A DNA stretch of 5,978 bases from an uncultured Collinsella sp. (GTDB taxonomy: Bacteria > Actinomycetota > Coriobacteriia > Coriobacteriales > Coriobacteriaceae). A program made the position numbers and the translations under genes. The stretch covers positions 1-5,978 of the forward strand of contig USCJ01000093.1 in NCBI GenBank assembly GCA_900553215.1. The letters run 5' to 3'. Every line of letters begins with the position of its first letter. Position 1 is the stretch's first letter. Shown here in pieces: positions 5,643 through 5,978 of the stretch. The notes under the pieces are model-generated. The model was not told the DNA's origin. It worked only from the letters and a program-made list of their open reading frames with translations, and ran no database searches.

Positions 5643-5681
5643 TAAGAAAACGGGTGCGAGTCTGTGTGACCCACACCCGTT
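5643..5681 (-). terminator. Intrinsic terminator after the thioredoxin gene
   Basis: Perfect 8-bp arms AACGGGTG / CACCCGTT (5649..5656 and 5674..5681) are followed on the minus strand by TTTTCTTAT. The plus-strand side has no T-tract, so it works for minus-strand transcription. A nested dyad GTGTG-ACC-CACAC (5664..5676) gives a competing inner fold. It lies about 120 bp beyond the trx stop; it separates trx from the small gene-nikR unit. The intervening 5682..5802 shows no coding frame I can support. Confidence 0.75.
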
Positions 5682-5802
5682 CACTGGGGGCTGTTTGTAT
5701 TTACCATACTATCCGTGGTCGCACGCGGTGCACCCAGAAGTCCGGCGAGCGGTGCAAAAGCGCTCATGGACGGCGGCAGGACGCCAAAATGTAACCAGCG
5801 TA

Positions 5803-5978
5803 TTACAGATGCTTCTCCAGCAGCGCCTGCAGCCTCGCCTTGGGCAGAGCGCCAACCGAGCGGTCAATCTCCTCGCCGTTCTTAAACACAATCAGCGTGG
5901 GGATACTCATGACGCCATACTTCATGGCCAGGTCCTGGTTGTCGTCGACGTTGCATTTGGCAACGGCAAGCTTGCCCG
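5803..5978 (-). CDS. trx: Thioredoxin, C-terminal part (5' end outside window)
   Basis: Thioredoxins are small cytoplasmic dithiol reductants. The window shows the last 57 residues and the TAA stop. The fragment reads AKCNVDDNQDLAMKYGVMSIPTLIVFKNGE and onwards, split here as: AKCNVDDNQ (6-14 of the fragment), YGVMSIPTL (20-28) with the conserved cis-Pro (P26), IVFKNGE (29-35), then VGALPKARLQALLEKHL as the last helix. This closely follows the classical thioredoxin pattern, and the C-terminus ends at the usual place. The WCGPC active site would lie beyond the right edge and cannot be checked, so a thioredoxin-like protein with a changed active site is not excluded. The gene has its own terminator and is probably unrelated to the hyp unit. 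Confidence 0.93.
   Translation of the reverse strand, partial: GKLAVAKCNVDDNQDLAMKYGVMSIPTLIVFKNGEEIDRSVGALPKARLQALLEKHL

Noticed and set aside
5664..5676. GTGTG-ACC-CACAC as a NikR operator
   Set aside because: It lies inside the trx terminator loop, well upstream of the candidate -10 box, and does not resemble the E. coli GTATGA-N16-TCATAC operator.
5709..5891. 60-codon minus-strand frame at the trx 3' end
   Set aside because: It overlaps the thioredoxin C-terminus in another frame, and its Arg/Cys-rich translation is typical of a shadow frame.

Overview
The window is a minus-strand block of [NiFe]-hydrogenase maturation genes with a nickel-responsive regulator upstream. Read in the direction of transcription (high to low coordinates), the order is: thioredoxin C-terminus (partial), intrinsic terminator, small His-rich helical protein of unknown function, nikR, palindromic repeat/hairpin, hypF, hypC, hypD, hypE (partial, runs off the left edge). 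The high GC content, GTG starts, compact overlapping genes and protein style suggest a gut actinobacterium of class Coriobacteriia, possibly Collinsella. This is an inference from general appearance; no marker gene in the window settles it.

How the genes work together: HypF carbamoylates the C-terminal Cys of HypE, which dehydrates the group to a thiocyanate (the cyanide donor). HypC and HypD form the scaffold on which the Fe(CN)2(CO) unit is built before delivery to the hydrogenase large subunit. NikR senses Ni(II), the other active-site metal. It sits directly upstream of hypF and is probably co-transcribed with the small His-rich gene in front of it (1-nt gap between stop and start). hypA and hypB, the nickel-insertion genes, and the hydrogenase structural genes are not in this window.

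Two things stand out beyond the ordinary gene content. (1) hypF carries a ~205-bp element (2368..2572) with 25-bp terminal inverted repeats differing at one position. It is inserted so that the frame stays open, adding about 68 residues to the carbamoyltransferase domain between two conserved motifs. This looks like a MITE or palindromic element that is translated as part of its host protein. (2) The nikR-hypF gap (4716..4793) is almost wholly a long imperfect palindrome. It has three copies of an 11-bp unit that can form mutually exclusive hairpins just before the hypF ribosome binding site: a REP-like repeat, a terminator, or possibly an attenuator. The NikR homologue has an additional His/Cys-rich N-terminal tail, and the small upstream protein has a helical His ladder, suggesting metal handling by both.

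No stretch over 300 bases lacks a gene. The longest gap is 5572..5802, which holds the trx terminator and a probable promoter region. No tRNA, rRNA, CRISPR array or intact transposase gene was seen.
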